This document shows, in pieces, positions 42,940 to 52,199 of a stretch of DNA of 64,000 nt (within the stretch, counting starts at the first letter, position 1; every line of letters begins with the position of its first letter). The DNA is from Bradyrhizobium sp. CB2312 (lineage in GTDB: Bacteria > Pseudomonadota > Alphaproteobacteria > Rhizobiales > Xanthobacteraceae). Made by a program: the position numbers and the translations under genes. The DNA lies in contig NZ_CP121668.1 of assembly GCF_029714425.1 (NCBI RefSeq), forward strand, positions 5,539,501-5,603,500. Direction: 5' to 3'. The notes below the pieces were generated by a model, which saw only the letters and a list, made by a program, of their open reading frames with translations, searched no databases and had not been told where the DNA came from.

Positions 42940-45425
42940 TGACTGCCGTCCGTCGAGGACCCGTGTCTCGTTTGACGCGGCGCACCGTGGTGCGCGCGAA
43001 CGGATGCGGCTTGTCCATTCGCAGGCTCCTGCTCGCCGTCGTCACGGCTGCCTCGTTTGGCGGACTGATCGATGTCGCCGCGGTGACGCCGGCCGCGGCC
43101 CAGAGCTTCACCTACAATCCGCTGCCGCCGCGTCCGAAGCCGCCGAAGGTCGCCAACGACAACCAGATGCTGGTTCAGGCGACCGAGGTCGATTACGACT
43201 ACAACAATTCGCGCGTCTCCGCGGTCGGCAACGTCCAGCTGTTCTACAACGGCACCAGCGTCGAGGCCGACAGGGTCATCTACGACCAGAAGACCAAGCG
43301 GCTGCATGCCGAAGGCAACATCCGCATGACGGATGCCGACGGCAAGATCACCTATGCCGAGATCATGGATCTCTCCGACGACTACCGCGATGGTTTCGTC
43401 GATTCGCTGCGCGTGGACACCGCCGACCAGACCCGCATGGCCGCGAGCCGCGCCGACCGCTCCAGCGGCAATTACACGGTGTTCGAGAACGGCGTCTACA
43501 CGGCCTGCGCGCCGTGTAAGGACGATCCGAAGAAGCCGCCGCTCTGGCAGGTCAAGGGTGCCCGCATCATCCACGACCAGCAGGAGAAGATGCTGTATTT
43601 CGAGACGGCGCAGCTCGAATTCTTCGGCGTGCCGCTCGCCTACATGCCCTATTTCTCGACGCCCGACCCGACCGTGAAGCGCAAGACCGGCTTCCTGATG
43701 CCGGGCTTCACGTCGAACACGCCGTTCGGCTACGGCGTCGAAATCCCGTTCTACTGGGCGATCGCGCCCGACATGGACCTGACCTTCAACCCGCGCTTCA
43801 CGACCAAGCAGGGCGTGCTGTTCCAGGCCGAATACCGCCAGCGCCTGATGGACGGCGCCTATCAGGTCCGCGTCTACGGCATCGACCAGCTCGACCCGGG
43901 CGCGCTTGCCGGTCAGCCCGGCGACCGCCAGTTCCGCGGCGCCGTCGACACCAAGGGCCAGTTCGCGCTGAACGACAAGTGGGTCTGGGGTTGGGACGGC
44001 GTCCTGATGTCCGACTACTATTTCTTCTCGGACTACCGGTTGTCGCAGTACCGCGACCCGCTGGGCTCGTTCCTCTATCTGCCGACCGACGCGCTGTCGC
44101 AGCTCTATCTGACCGGCGTTGGCAATCGCAGCTTCTTCGACGCGCGCACGATGTACTGGCTGAGCTACTCGGGCAACCAGAGCCAGGTGCCGATCGTCTA
44201 TCCCGTGATCGACTATTCGAACGTGCTGAACTATCCGGTGTTCGGCGGCGAGTTCAGCTACAGGACCAATTTCACGAACCTGTCGCGTGACTCGGCCGTG
44301 TTCGATCCGATCACGACGTTGGCCAACACCAACAGCCTGTGCACGACGGCGTCGGCCGATCCGCTCGCCCGCACGCCGTCGCAGTGCCTGCTGCGCGGCT
44401 TCCCCGGCACCTACACGCGCCTCACGGCCGAAGCGCAGTGGCGCAAGTCCTACACCGATCCGTTCGGCGAGATCTGGACGCCGTTCGCGATTCTGCGCGC
44501 CGACGCGGTCAACTCCTCGGTCTCCAACCAGCCCGGCGTGTCGAACTTCCTGCCGGTCGGCGACACCCAGGCATTCCGCCTGATGCCGACCGTGGGTCTC
44601 GAATACCGCTACCCCTTCATCAACGTTCAGCCCTGGGGTTCGACCACCATCGAGCCGATCGCGCAGATCATCATCCGCCCGAACGAGACCTATGCCGGCA
44701 GGTTCCCCAACGAGGATGCCCAGAGCATGGTGTTCGACGCCTCGAACCTGTTCAGCGTCGACAAGTTCTCCGGCTACGACCGCGTCGAGGGCGGCGGCCG
44801 CGCCAATGTCGGCGTGCAGGCCACCACCCAGTTCGACAGGGGCGGTGCCGTCAAGGTGCTGTTCGGGCAGTCCTACCAGCTGTTCGGCCTGAACTCCTAC
44901 GCGGTCCAGGACTCCATCAATACCGGTCTTGATTCCGGCCTCGACAAGCCGCGGTCCGACTACGTGGCGAGCGCCGCCTACTCGCCCAACAGCACCTATA
45001 CATTCAGCGTCCGCTCGCGCATGGACGAGCAGACCTGGAACGTGGAGCGCTTCGAGGCCGAAGGCCGCGCCAACTTCAATCGCTGGTCGATGAGCGTGAT
45101 GTACGGCAATTACGCGGCACAGCCGGAGCTCGGCTATCTGAACCGCCGCGAGGGCATCCTGACCTCGGGCTCGATCAAGGTCGCGGCCAACTGGGTGGTG
45201 ACGGGCTCGGCGCGCTGGGACCTCGAGGCCAACAAGATCAACCAATATGTGCTCGGCGCCGGCTATGTCGACGATTGCTTCGTGCTGGCGGCGAACTATG
45301 TAACTTCGTATAGCTACTCCGCGGGCACCGCGCCGCCCGTGCTGAGCCACGCGTTCATGTTCCAGATCGGCCTGCGCACGCTGGCGACGTCGACAGGCAG
45401 CAGCAGTTCCGCGGGCCTCCAGTGA
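42939..45425 (+). CDS. lptD: LPS assembly outer membrane protein LptD
   Basis: 828 residues from GTG 42939 (TAGTG overlap with lptG). A signal peptide (LLLAVVTAASFGGLIDVAAV, cut after AAA/AQ) precedes the OstA/LptA-like N-domain (DYDYNNSRVSAVGNVQLFYN, RVIYDQKTKRLHAEGNIRMT) and a long barrel (WKVAANWVVTGSARWDLEAN region to HAFMFQIGLRTL). It receives LPS from the periplasmic bridge and places it in the outer leaflet with LptE. The barrel is followed by about 15 low-complexity residues (ATSTGSSSSAGLQ), an unusual tail. Cysteines in the N-domain (CAPCKDD) may form the usual disulfides. Confidence 0.95.
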   Translation: MTAVRRGPVSRLTRRTVVRANGCGLSIRRLLLAVVTAASFGGLIDVAAVTPAAAQSFTYNPLPPRPKPPKVANDNQMLVQATEVDYDYNNSRVSAVGNVQLFYNGTSVEADRVIYDQKTKRLHAEGNIRMTDADGKITYAEIMDLSDDYRDGFVDSLRVDTADQTRMAASRADRSSGNYTVFENGVYTACAPCKDDPKKPPLWQVKGARIIHDQQEKMLYFETAQLEFFGVPLAYMPYFSTPDPTVKRKTGFLMPGFTSNTPFGYGVEIPFYWAIAPDMDLTFNPRFTTKQGVLFQAEYRQRLMDGAYQVRVYGIDQLDPGALAGQPGDRQFRGAVDTKGQFALNDKWVWGWDGVLMSDYYFFSDYRLSQYRDPLGSFLYLPTDALSQLYLTGVGNRSFFDARTMYWLSYSGNQSQVPIVYPVIDYSNVLNYPVFGGEFSYRTNFTNLSRDSAVFDPITTLANTNSLCTTASADPLARTPSQCLLRGFPGTYTRLTAEAQWRKSYTDPFGEIWTPFAILRADAVNSSVSNQPGVSNFLPVGDTQAFRLMPTVGLEYRYPFINVQPWGSTTIEPIAQIIIRPNETYAGRFPNEDAQSMVFDASNLFSVDKFSGYDRVEGGGRANVGVQATTQFDRGGAVKVLFGQSYQLFGLNSYAVQDSINTGLDSGLDKPRSDYVASAAYSPNSTYTFSVRSRMDEQTWNVERFEAEGRANFNRWSMSVMYGNYAAQPELGYLNRREGILTSGSIKVAANWVVTGSARWDLEANKINQYVLGAGYVDDCFVLAANYVTSYSYSAGTAPPVLSHAFMFQIGLRTLATSTGSSSSAGLQ

Positions 45426-46429
45426 ACGGTTTGAAGTCCCGGCCGCGTTTGCCTCTTCGCAGGCTTACGACGGCGGGCATGCGAGCGACACTCATGACGA
45501 CCCCATTGCCTGTCTTCCGCTTCCTCCTCGCCATCAGTGCCGGGCTGGTCCTGGCCGGCCTCCCCTCGCCGTCGCGCGCGCAGAACATCGTCGTCATGGT
45601 CAACGGTGATCCGATCACCGATTTCGACATCGAGCAGCGCTCCAAGCTCGACCAGCTGACGACGCAGAAGACCCCGAGCCGGCAGGAGGTCATCAACGAG
45701 CTGATCGACGACAAGGTGAAGATCAAGGAAGGCAAGAAGTACGGCGTCGACCCTGGTGTCTCCGACCTCAACCAGTCCTATGACGGCATGGCGCAGCGCA
45801 TGCGCATCTCGCCGGAGGCGCTCACCAAGTCGCTCGAGTCCAAGGGGGTCCGCCCCGAGACGCTGAAGGGCCGCATGAAGGCCGAGATGGTCTGGACCAG
45901 CCTCGTGCGCGGCCGCTTCAAGGAGAAGCTGATGGTCGGCGAGAAGGACGTCGCCGACAAGGTGCGCGAGGGCGGCAACGAGAAGCTCCAGATCGAGGGC
46001 ACCGAATACAAGATGCAGCCGATCGTGCTGATCGTGCCGCGCGGCTCCTCCCCTGCGTTCCAGGAGACGCGGATGAAGGAAGCCGAGCAATATCGCTCGC
46101 GCGTCGGAAGCTGCGAGGAAGCCAATTCGCTGTTCCGCTCGACGCCGAACGCCACCATCCGCGAGAGCGTCACCAAGACCACGGCGGACCTGCCGGAGGC
46201 GCTGCGCAAGGTGCTCGACGACACGCCGATCGGCCATCTGACCGCGCCGGAAGTGACGAGGGCCGGCATCGAGATGGTGGTGCTGTGCTCGCGCAAGCCG
46301 ACCACGATCGACACGCCGAAGAAGCGCGAAATCCGCGAGAAGATGTATCAGGAGAAGTACGAGAAGACCCAGAAGGCCTATCTCGATGAGCTCCGCAAGG
46401 CGGCGATGATCGAATATCGCAACCGCTGA
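45422..46429 (+). CDS. surA: SurA-type periplasmic chaperone/peptidyl-prolyl isomerase-like protein
   Basis: 335 residues. The start GTG 45422 overlaps the lptD stop (GTGA); a signal peptide follows (VFRFLLAISAGLVLAGLPSP, cut after RAQ). The SurA N-domain is clear (IVVMVNGDPITDFDIEQRSK, QEVINELIDDKVKIKEGKKY), while the region after residue 170 is a poor match to a rotamase and lacks the usual parvulin signature. In alphaproteobacteria this position always carries a SurA-like protein that helps outer membrane protein folding, LptD among them. The symbol is by context and N-domain. Confidence 0.88.
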   Translation: MNGLKSRPRLPLRRLTTAGMRATLMTTPLPVFRFLLAISAGLVLAGLPSPSRAQNIVVMVNGDPITDFDIEQRSKLDQLTTQKTPSRQEVINELIDDKVKIKEGKKYGVDPGVSDLNQSYDGMAQRMRISPEALTKSLESKGVRPETLKGRMKAEMVWTSLVRGRFKEKLMVGEKDVADKVREGGNEKLQIEGTEYKMQPIVLIVPRGSSPAFQETRMKEAEQYRSRVGSCEEANSLFRSTPNATIRESVTKTTADLPEALRKVLDDTPIGHLTAPEVTRAGIEMVVLCSRKPTTIDTPKKREIREKMYQEKYEKTQKAYLDELRKAAMIEYRNR

Positions 46430-47442
46430 TGGCCCGCGCTCCGATAAAGCCCCTCACCCTGACCCTGGGAGAGCCCGCCGGCATCGGCCCCGACATCACC
46501 ATTGCCGCCTGGCTCCGGCGAGCCGAGCTGAACCTGCCCCCGTTCTATCTGCTCGGCGACGAGGCCTTCCTCGCCCGCCGCGCCAAGGCGCTCGGCGTCG
46601 ATCTCAGGATCGCTGCGGTAAGCCCGGCTGAGGCCGCGGCCGCCTTCACCGACGCCCTGCCCGTCGTCGCGACCGGCGAGCGCGCGAGCGCCGAGCCCGG
46701 CACGCCCGACGCATCGAGCGCGCCGGCCGCGCTCGCCTCGATCCGCCAGGCGGTCGCGGATGTCCGCGCGGGCCGCGCCGGTGCCGTCGTCACCAACCCG
46801 ATCGCCAAGAGCGTGCTGTACCGCGCCGGCTTCCGTCATCCCGGCCACACCGAATTCCTCGCCGAGCTTGCCGCGGAGAACGGCCGCGTGCCGCAGCCGG
46901 TGATGATGCTGTGGTCGCCACGGCTCGCCGTGGTGCCCGTGACCATCCACGTCTCCTTGCGCGAGGCGCTCACCCAGCTGACGAGCGAGCTGATCGTCTC
47001 CACCGTGCGCATCGTCGCGAGCGAGCTGAAATCGCATTTCGGCATCGAACGGCCGCGGATCGCGATCTCCGGCCTCAATCCGCATGCCGGCGAGGACGGC
47101 TCGCTCGGCCATGAGGAGCAGACCGTGATTGCGCCGGCGCTCAAGGTTCTGCGCAACGACGGCATCGAGGCCAGGGGCCCGCTGCCCGCCGACACCATGT
47201 TCCACGACGCCGCGCGCAACACCTATGACTGCGCGGTCTGCATGTATCACGACCAGGCGCTGATCCCGATCAAGACGGTCGCGTTCGACGACGCCGTCAA
47301 TGTCACGCTCGGCCTGCCCTTCATCCGCACCTCGCCCGATCACGGCACCGCCTTCGACATCGCCGGCACCGGCAAGGCCAATCCGGCCAGCCTGATCGCG
47401 GCGCTTCAGCTCGCAGGCCGCATGGCGGCTGCAAAACCCTGA
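46429..47442 (+). CDS. pdxA: 4-hydroxythreonine-4-phosphate dehydrogenase
   Basis: 337 residues; ATG 46429 overlaps the surA stop by 1 bp (TGATG). Motifs: [19 protein letters not shown] at the start, [20 protein letters not shown] and [20 protein letters not shown], which contain the Lys, His and Asp residues of the metal and NAD-dependent active site, and [19 protein letters not shown]. It oxidises HTP to 3-amino-2-oxopropyl phosphate in pyridoxal phosphate synthesis. Translationally coupled to rsmA. Confidence 0.97.
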   Translation: MARAPIKPLTLTLGEPAGIGPDITIAAWLRRAELNLPPFYLLGDEAFLARRAKALGVDLRIAAVSPAEAAAAFTDALPVVATGERASAEPGTPDASSAPAALASIRQAVADVRAGRAGAVVTNPIAKSVLYRAGFRHPGHTEFLAELAAENGRVPQPVMMLWSPRLAVVPVTIHVSLREALTQLTSELIVSTVRIVASELKSHFGIERPRIAISGLNPHAGEDGSLGHEEQTVIAPALKVLRNDGIEARGPLPADTMFHDAARNTYDCAVCMYHDQALIPIKTVAFDDAVNVTLGLPFIRTSPDHGTAFDIAGTGKANPASLIAALQLAGRMAAAKP

Positions 47443-48299
47443 TGAGCGCGATCGACGACCTCCCGCCGTTGCGCGAGGTCATTCGCCGGCACGCGCTGTC
47501 GGCCCGCAAATCGCTCGGTCAGAATTTCCTGCTCGACCTCAACCTCACCGCGCGCATCGCGCGTGCGGCCGCGCCGCTCGAAGACTCCACCATCGTCGAG
47601 ATCGGCCCCGGGCCCGGCGGGCTGACCCGCGCGCTGCTCGCGCTCGGCGCCCGGCGCGTCATCGCCATCGAGCATGACGAGCGCGCGATCCCGGCGCTGG
47701 AAGATATTTCCGCGCGCTATCCCGGCCGGCTCGAGATCGTGCATGGCGATGCCATGACCTTCGACCCGCGACCGCTGCTTGGAGGTGAACGCGCGAAAAT
47801 CGTCGCCAATTTGCCCTACAACATCGCGACGCAGCTGCTGATCAACTGGCTCACCATCGAGCCGTGGCCGCCCTGGTACGACATGATGGTGCTGATGTTT
47901 CAGCGCGAGGTCGGCGAGCGCATCGTTGCGCGCGAGGACGAGGAGGCCTATGGCCGGCTCGGCGTGCTCGCCAACTGGCGCTGCGAGACCAAGATCCTGT
48001 TCGACATTTCGCCGTCGGCCTTCGTGCCGCCGCCGAAGGTCACCTCGTCCGTCGTGCGCCTGATACCGCGCGCCGAGCCGCTGCCCTGCGATCGCAAGCT
48101 GCTCGAACAGGTCGCGGCCGCAGCTTTCGGCCAGCGCCGCAAGATGCTGCGGCAAAGCCTGAAGTCGCTCGGCGTCGATCCGGCGCGGCTCGCACAGGCG
48201 GCCGGCGTCGATGCGACGCGGCGCGCGGAGACCATTCCGATATCGGGCTTTGTTGCCATGGCCCGTGAATTGGCCAATATACGAAACGAAGCTGAATAA
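47442..48299 (+). CDS. rsmA: 16S rRNA (adenine(1518)-N(6)/adenine(1519)-N(6)) dimethyltransferase
   Basis: 285 residues; ATG 47442 overlaps the pdxA stop by 1 bp. Motifs are complete: [21 protein letters not shown]-binding [20 protein letters not shown], acidic [10 protein letters not shown], and the catalytic [15 protein letters not shown], followed by [20 protein letters not shown]. It dimethylates two adjacent adenines in helix 45 of 16S rRNA; loss gives kasugamycin resistance. Last gene of the lpt run. Confidence 0.97.
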   Translation: MSAIDDLPPLREVIRRHALSARKSLGQNFLLDLNLTARIARAAAPLEDSTIVEIGPGPGGLTRALLALGARRVIAIEHDERAIPALEDISARYPGRLEIVHGDAMTFDPRPLLGGERAKIVANLPYNIATQLLINWLTIEPWPPWYDMMVLMFQREVGERIVAREDEEAYGRLGVLANWRCETKILFDISPSAFVPPPKVTSSVVRLIPRAEPLPCDRKLLEQVAAAAFGQRRKMLRQSLKSLGVDPARLAQAAGVDATRRAETIPISGFVAMARELANIRNEAE

Positions 48300-48321
48300 C
48301 AGGAATTCCGGAGGAGAGAAT

Positions 48322-49380
48322 ATGGCGTTGATGCGTCGGCAGTCGCTGGTCAAGTTCGATGCGCCCTTGTGCGAGACCATCGTCGACACGCCCAAGCCGC
48401 AAGGACGCGAGGTGCTGGTGCACATCGAGCGCTGCGGCCTCTGCCACTCCGATCTGCATATCCAGGACGGCTATGCCGATCTCGGCGGCGGCAAGAAGCT
48501 CGACACCACGCGCGGCATGACGCTGCCCTTCACGCTCGGCCACGAGATCGCGGGCGTCGTCGATGAGGTCGGCCCTGACGTTCCGGCCGGACTCGTCGGT
48601 GCCAAGAAGGCGGTCTTCCCCTGGATCGGCTGCGGCCAGTGCCGCGACTGCAAGAATGGCGACGAGAATCTCTGCGTGAAGCAGCGCTTCCTCGGCGTCT
48701 CCATCGACGGCGGCTTCGCCACCCACGTGCTGGTACCCGACGCGAAATATCTGCTCGACTACGATCCGCTGCCCGTCAACCAGGCTGCGACGCTGATGTG
48801 CTCCGGCGTCACCGCCTATGGCGCGCTCAAGCGCCTGGTCGACCGTCCGCGCCAGCGTAACCTGTTGCTGATCGGTCTTGGCGGCGTCGGCATGATGGGC
48901 CTGTCGTTCGCGCAGGCCATGTTCAAGCAGCCGATCACGGTCGCCGATCTCTCCCCAGCCGCGCGCGAGACCGCGCTGAAGAACGGCGCAGCGGTTGCCT
49001 ACGATCCGTCCGAGCCCGACGTGATCAAGCGTATCCTGAAAGAGACCGAGGGGGGCTTCGACGAGATCGTCGACTTCGCCGGCAACGAGAAGTCGATGGC
49101 GTTCGCAGTGGCAGTGGCCGCGCGCGGCGGCAAGGTCGTCGTCTCCGGCCTCATGGGCGGCCAGTTCACGCTGCCGATGGTGCAATGGGTCTACAAGCGC
49201 CTGACCGTCGAGGGCTTCATGGTCGGCACGCTTGCCGAGGCCCACGAGCTGATGGCGCTCGCCCGCGCCGGCAAGATAAGGCCGACGCCGATGCGCGAGG
49301 AGCCGATGGGCGACGTGCAGAAATGGATCGACGAATTGCGCGCCGGCAAGGTCGTCGGCCGCATCGTTCTGAAGAACTGA
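48322..49380 (+). CDS. Zinc-dependent alcohol dehydrogenase
   Basis: 352 residues from ATG 48322 (GGAGGAGAGA directly upstream). Catalytic zinc: IERCGLCHSDLHIQDG and GHEIAGVVDEVG; structural zinc: the four Cys of GCGQCRDCKNGDENLC. The Rossmann motif is LLIGLGGVGMMGLSFAQAMF. NAD-linked class of the propanol-preferring/AdhA type, oxidising primary alcohols or reducing aldehydes; exact substrate unknown. It is 22 bp after rsmA and so probably transcribed with it, though functionally separate. Confidence 0.93.
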   Translation: MALMRRQSLVKFDAPLCETIVDTPKPQGREVLVHIERCGLCHSDLHIQDGYADLGGGKKLDTTRGMTLPFTLGHEIAGVVDEVGPDVPAGLVGAKKAVFPWIGCGQCRDCKNGDENLCVKQRFLGVSIDGGFATHVLVPDAKYLLDYDPLPVNQAATLMCSGVTAYGALKRLVDRPRQRNLLLIGLGGVGMMGLSFAQAMFKQPITVADLSPAARETALKNGAAVAYDPSEPDVIKRILKETEGGFDEIVDFAGNEKSMAFAVAVAARGGKVVVSGLMGGQFTLPMVQWVYKRLTVEGFMVGTLAEAHELMALARAGKIRPTPMREEPMGDVQKWIDELRAGKVVGRIVLKN

Positions 49381-49454
49381 CGGCGCAATTCGCGGCGAGG
49401 CGCGGGTCTCGCCGCCTCTCTCTTCCGCAATCAACTCGGAATTGACGAAGGCGG

Positions 49455-49473
49455 GGTTCCGGATTGGGGAACC
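49455..49473. promoter_or_regulatory. Dyad upstream of Flp pilin gene
   Basis: GGTTCC-N7-GGAACC, 56-74 bp upstream of the pilin start. The same hexamers in the opposite order occur at 50250-50264. Confidence 0.35.
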
Positions 49474-49528
49474 TCGCGCGTGCGGATCATTGTCCTTACC
49501 AGCACCCTTCGGGAATTCTGGTGAGACC

Positions 49529-49690
49529 ATGCAGATCATCCGACGCTTTCTGGCCGAGGAGTCCGGCGCCACCGCGATCGAATACGGCCTGATCGCCGCC
49601 GGTATCGCGCTGGCGATCATCACGGTCATCAACAATCTCGGCACGTCGCTGAAGACGAAGTTCGGCTCGATCAGCAGCTCGCTGAAGTAA
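49529..49690 (+). CDS. Flp/Fap type IVb pilin
   Basis: 53 residues from ATG 49529. The leader MQIIRRFLAEESG is cut by a prepilin peptidase after Gly13, leaving ATAIEYGLIAAGIALAIITV, which has the Glu and Tyr at mature positions 5 and 6 typical of Flp pilins, then a hydrophilic tail. In Tad systems it forms thin adhesive pili. No tad or cpa assembly genes are within the window, so it must rely on a distant locus or be unused. Confidence 0.93.
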   Translation: MQIIRRFLAEESGATAIEYGLIAAGIALAIITVINNLGTSLKTKFGSISSSLK

Positions 49691-49757
49691 CGCTCGACTT
49701 TTGCTCAAGGGCACGACACCGCGCGGAACGGCTCGGGCTGCTCCGCGTTGGCAGCGC

Positions 49758-49994
49758 ATGTCCATTCGCTGCACCGTCGAAAGCGCATTCTTCATCGCCT
49801 GGAGCGCCCTCGAGAAGAGCGGCGAGCTCGGCCCGCCGGACGAGTCTGCGAACATCATTCTCGACGCCATCGAAGCGCAGCTCAGGCTAGGCGAACGCCG
49901 ACAGCTGATGCTCGCCAACCGGGCGATCGATGCGTACCGCGCGCATGCAGCGCACAGCCGCTTCCTTCACGACTGCGAAGCGCGCTTCGGCTGA
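49758..49994 (+). CDS. Unrecognised 78-residue protein
   Basis: Start ATG 49758; the same frame is open upstream to TTG 49701 but looks less protein-like. The product (MSIRCTVESAFFIAWSALEK, then ANIILDAIEAQLRLGERRQL, MLANRAIDAYRAHAAHSRFL) is predicted helical and cytoplasmic, with two amphipathic helices. It lies 67 bp after the Flp pilin gene on the same strand. No known family is recognised. The ribosome binding site is poor. Confidence 0.5.
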   Translation: MSIRCTVESAFFIAWSALEKSGELGPPDESANIILDAIEAQLRLGERRQLMLANRAIDAYRAHAAHSRFLHDCEARFG

Positions 49995-50318
49995 CGGTCA
50001 TCGCCCCTCGGGCCGCCGGCCCCCTGCGGCGTTCGAGCAGGTACGGGCCGGCGGTCCGTTGGGCAGAGCGCACGCGGTCCGACGCCCGGCGGTGCCAACA
50101 CTACACCGCTCCGCACCGCCGCTATGTTCACTCCTGCACAGAGCCCGGCGAAGCTACAGCAGCGTGGCGCCATGCGGCTGACGCTTTACGAATTTCCGTA
50201 AGCTCGCCTCCCGACTTTTCAACGTTCGCAAAGGCCTTGTGTGCACTTTGGAACCGTCGGTTCCTCCGCGGAAACGTAGGGTTCTGGCCGGTGCCGATTC
50301 CCGGCCAGAGAAAAACAC
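49995..50318. other. 324-bp gene-free region before Crp/Fnr gene
   Basis: No credible gene. It contains the GGAACC-GTC-GGTTCC palindrome at 50250-50264 and likely the promoter of the Crp/Fnr gene at 50319. Confidence 0.6.
50250..50264. promoter_or_regulatory. Dyad upstream of Crp/Fnr gene
   Basis: GGAACC-GTC-GGTTCC, perfect, 55-69 bp upstream of the regulator start. Not a match to the EcfG sigma promoter, since no GTT lies at the required distance. Confidence 0.4.
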
Positions 50319-51038
50319 GTGACCGGTCGGCCCTCGAACGATCTCCTCCAGCAGCTCAGCCTTCAGGATTTCGAACTGCTCGCGTCGCACCTCCAGCCGG
50401 TCGAACTCGAGGCCAGCCACATCCTGCATCACGCCGGCGACGACGTCGCGGTGGTTCACTTCCCCTGCGGCCCGACTCTGGTGTCGTTCGCCGTGCCGGT
50501 CGAGGACGACCGCGAGGTCGAAAGCCTGCTGGTCGGCCGCGAGGGCGCGATCGGCATCCCTGCCGGCCGCAACCCTTCGCTGGCCTATTCACGCATCGTC
50601 GTGAAGCTCGGCGGCACGCTCGTGCGGCTGCCGCTGCGCGCGCTCGAGCAGGCGCAGCAGAGGTCGGCGACGCTCCAGGAGCTGTTCTCGCGCCATGCGG
50701 ACTGCCAGTTCGCGCAGTTGCTCCAGACCGCGGCCTGCAACGCCGCGCATTCGATCGAGCAGCGCGCCGCCAAGTGGATCCTCTCGGCGCGGGAGCATAT
50801 CGGCGGCCCCGAAATCCCCCTCACCCACGAGCAGCTCGCCGGCATGCTCGGCGTGTCCCGCAGCTATGCCAGCCGCGTGATCCAGATGTTCAAGGCCAGG
50901 CGCATCCTCGCGACCCGGCGCGGCGCCATCCTGATCCTCGATGCATTGGCACTCGAAGCCAGGGCCTGCTCCTGCAACGACTCGGTGAAGCGGCATTTTG
51001 ACGAAGTGCTGGGCGGGATGGCCGCCGCGGAGGGATAG
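50319..51038 (+). CDS. Crp/Fnr family transcriptional regulator (first of three)
   Basis: 239 residues, GTG 50319. A cyclic-nucleotide-binding-like beta-roll (about 10-130: LQLSLQDFELLASHLQPVEL region, HFPCGPTLVSFAVPVEDDRE) and a C-terminal HTH_CRP (PLTHEQLAGMLGVSRSYASR, VIQMFKARRILATRRGAILI). The recognition helix reads VSRSYASRVI, with Ser where FNR and FixK have Glu, so its site should differ from TTGAT-N4-ATCAA. Cysteines are scattered (PCG, DC, AAC, ACSC) and do not form the FNR iron-sulfur set. Two more family members lie within 2 kb. Confidence 0.88.
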   Translation: MTGRPSNDLLQQLSLQDFELLASHLQPVELEASHILHHAGDDVAVVHFPCGPTLVSFAVPVEDDREVESLLVGREGAIGIPAGRNPSLAYSRIVVKLGGTLVRLPLRALEQAQQRSATLQELFSRHADCQFAQLLQTAACNAAHSIEQRAAKWILSAREHIGGPEIPLTHEQLAGMLGVSRSYASRVIQMFKARRILATRRGAILILDALALEARACSCNDSVKRHFDEVLGGMAAAEG

Positions 51039-51057
51039 TCATTTGGTCGCTCCGCGT

Positions 51058-51807
51058 TCACCGCACCAACTGCTGCTTGAGATGCAGATAGGCCGGATTG
51101 AAATCCCCGAGCCGCTGCAATTCGCGCCATTTCAGCACGATCAGCTCGCCCTCGCGCAGATCCATGGCGCCACTCCGCCTGAGTTCGGCGAGCGTCCGGT
51201 TCACGGTCGCAATCGCCATGCCCAGCGCCTCGCCGAGCTGGACGAGGCTGATCGGCATGCGGCAGCGGTTGCCGCGGACGAGCTGCGCGACGCGGGCGCG
51301 GTAGAACAGCTCGCAGAACAAATGCGCCATGCGCGCCTGCATCGGCCGGGCGCTGTTGTTGGTGATGGCCTCGCGGAAGATCGCGGCATCGCGCAGCGTC
51401 TCGCGCCACACCGCCATTCCAAACGTCGGCCGCCGCCGGAAGGCGAAGAACAATTCGCGATGCGGGATGAAGGCGACCGTGGCGGGCCCGAGCGCACAGA
51501 GCGCATGGTCCATCTGGTCGATGAACAAGCCCTGCGAGTCCGGCAGGTCTCCGGAAAGATGGAACGCGAGATATTGTCGCCGCCCGCTGCCGAGCAGGTG
51601 GTAGCGCGCCACCGTGCCGGAGACGACCAGCGCCGAATGTTCGGGCTCGTCGCCCTGCCGGATGAAATCCTCGTTCGGCGCGAAATCGCGCTGGGTGAAG
51701 CTGAGCGCGCGGATCTCGGCGACATCCTCCCCGGCGAGCTCCGTGTGCTTGCCGAGGTTCCGGATCAGCACATCGTGGGCTTTTTCCATGGCGGCCGCCA
51801 AAATCAC
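51058..51807 (-). CDS. Crp/Fnr family transcriptional regulator (second of three)
   Basis: 249 residues; ATG 51807, with MEKAHDVLIRN at 51789 as a possible start. The sensory roll spans about 25-140 (DFAPNEDFIRQGDEPEHSAL, VVSGTVARYHLLGSGRRQYL, AFHLSGDLPDSQGLFIDQMD) and the HTH about 165-240 (MPISLVQLGEALGMAIATVN, RTLAELRRSGAMDLREGELI). The recognition helix IATVNRTLAEL is of the VNR type common in Bradyrhizobium and differs from FixK. It points leftward, tail to tail with the first Crp/Fnr gene, 19 bp apart. Confidence 0.88.
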   Translation of the reverse strand: MILAAAMEKAHDVLIRNLGKHTELAGEDVAEIRALSFTQRDFAPNEDFIRQGDEPEHSALVVSGTVARYHLLGSGRRQYLAFHLSGDLPDSQGLFIDQMDHALCALGPATVAFIPHRELFFAFRRRPTFGMAVWRETLRDAAIFREAITNNSARPMQARMAHLFCELFYRARVAQLVRGNRCRMPISLVQLGEALGMAIATVNRTLAELRRSGAMDLREGELIVLKWRELQRLGDFNPAYLHLKQQLVR

Positions 51808-51944
51808 GCCGGTTCTATCAAATGATACGTCCGGCCTGCGTTCAGCGGACTAGAACGCGAACCGGAAGCACAGGTTGCTAACGGGGTCGCGACGACGCCG
51901 CATCGCCCCCTCCCGTCACCCGATTGCGGATCGAGCCGCCCCTC

Positions 51945-52184
51945 ATGAGCCCTACGACCATCCTGGAGCGCGTCCGCCGCCTGTTTGCAGCGGATCCGGA
52001 CGCGCACCTCGACAGCATCAGCGACGCCTTCCTGAACGGCACACTGGCTGAGCCGGTGCTCCCGATGTCGGATCAGGAACTCGCGCGTGCCATCCGCGAG
52101 TTCCGCAGCCAGCCCGTATCCGACTGGGCCGTGGCCAAGCTGTCGCGGCGCCTGCGCGAAGCGTCCGCGCCGCGCGAGCGCTGA
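51945..52184 (+). CDS. Unrecognised 79-residue protein
   Basis: ATG 51945; the frame extends to a TTG at 51924 that is less likely. The product (MSPTTILERVRRLFAADPDA, HLDSISDAFLNGTLAEPVLP, MSDQELARAIREFRSQPVSD, WAVAKLSRRLREAS) is helical, charged and cytoplasmic. It ends 15 bp before a Crp/Fnr gene on the same strand and so may be co-transcribed. No known family is recognised. Confidence 0.55.
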   Translation: MSPTTILERVRRLFAADPDAHLDSISDAFLNGTLAEPVLPMSDQELARAIREFRSQPVSDWAVAKLSRRLREASAPRER

Positions 52185-52199
52185 AGCGCACCTGCTCTC

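Noticed and set aside
42936..45350. A long leftward open frame (804 codons) antisense to lptD
   Set aside because: lptD is fully supported and in an overlapping operon; the antisense product is low-complexity Arg/Gly/Val/Ala and His.
50250..50280. EcfG (GGAAC-N16/17-GTT) promoter before the Crp/Fnr gene
   Set aside because: GGAAC is present but the next CGT-like element is 20 bp away and does not match.
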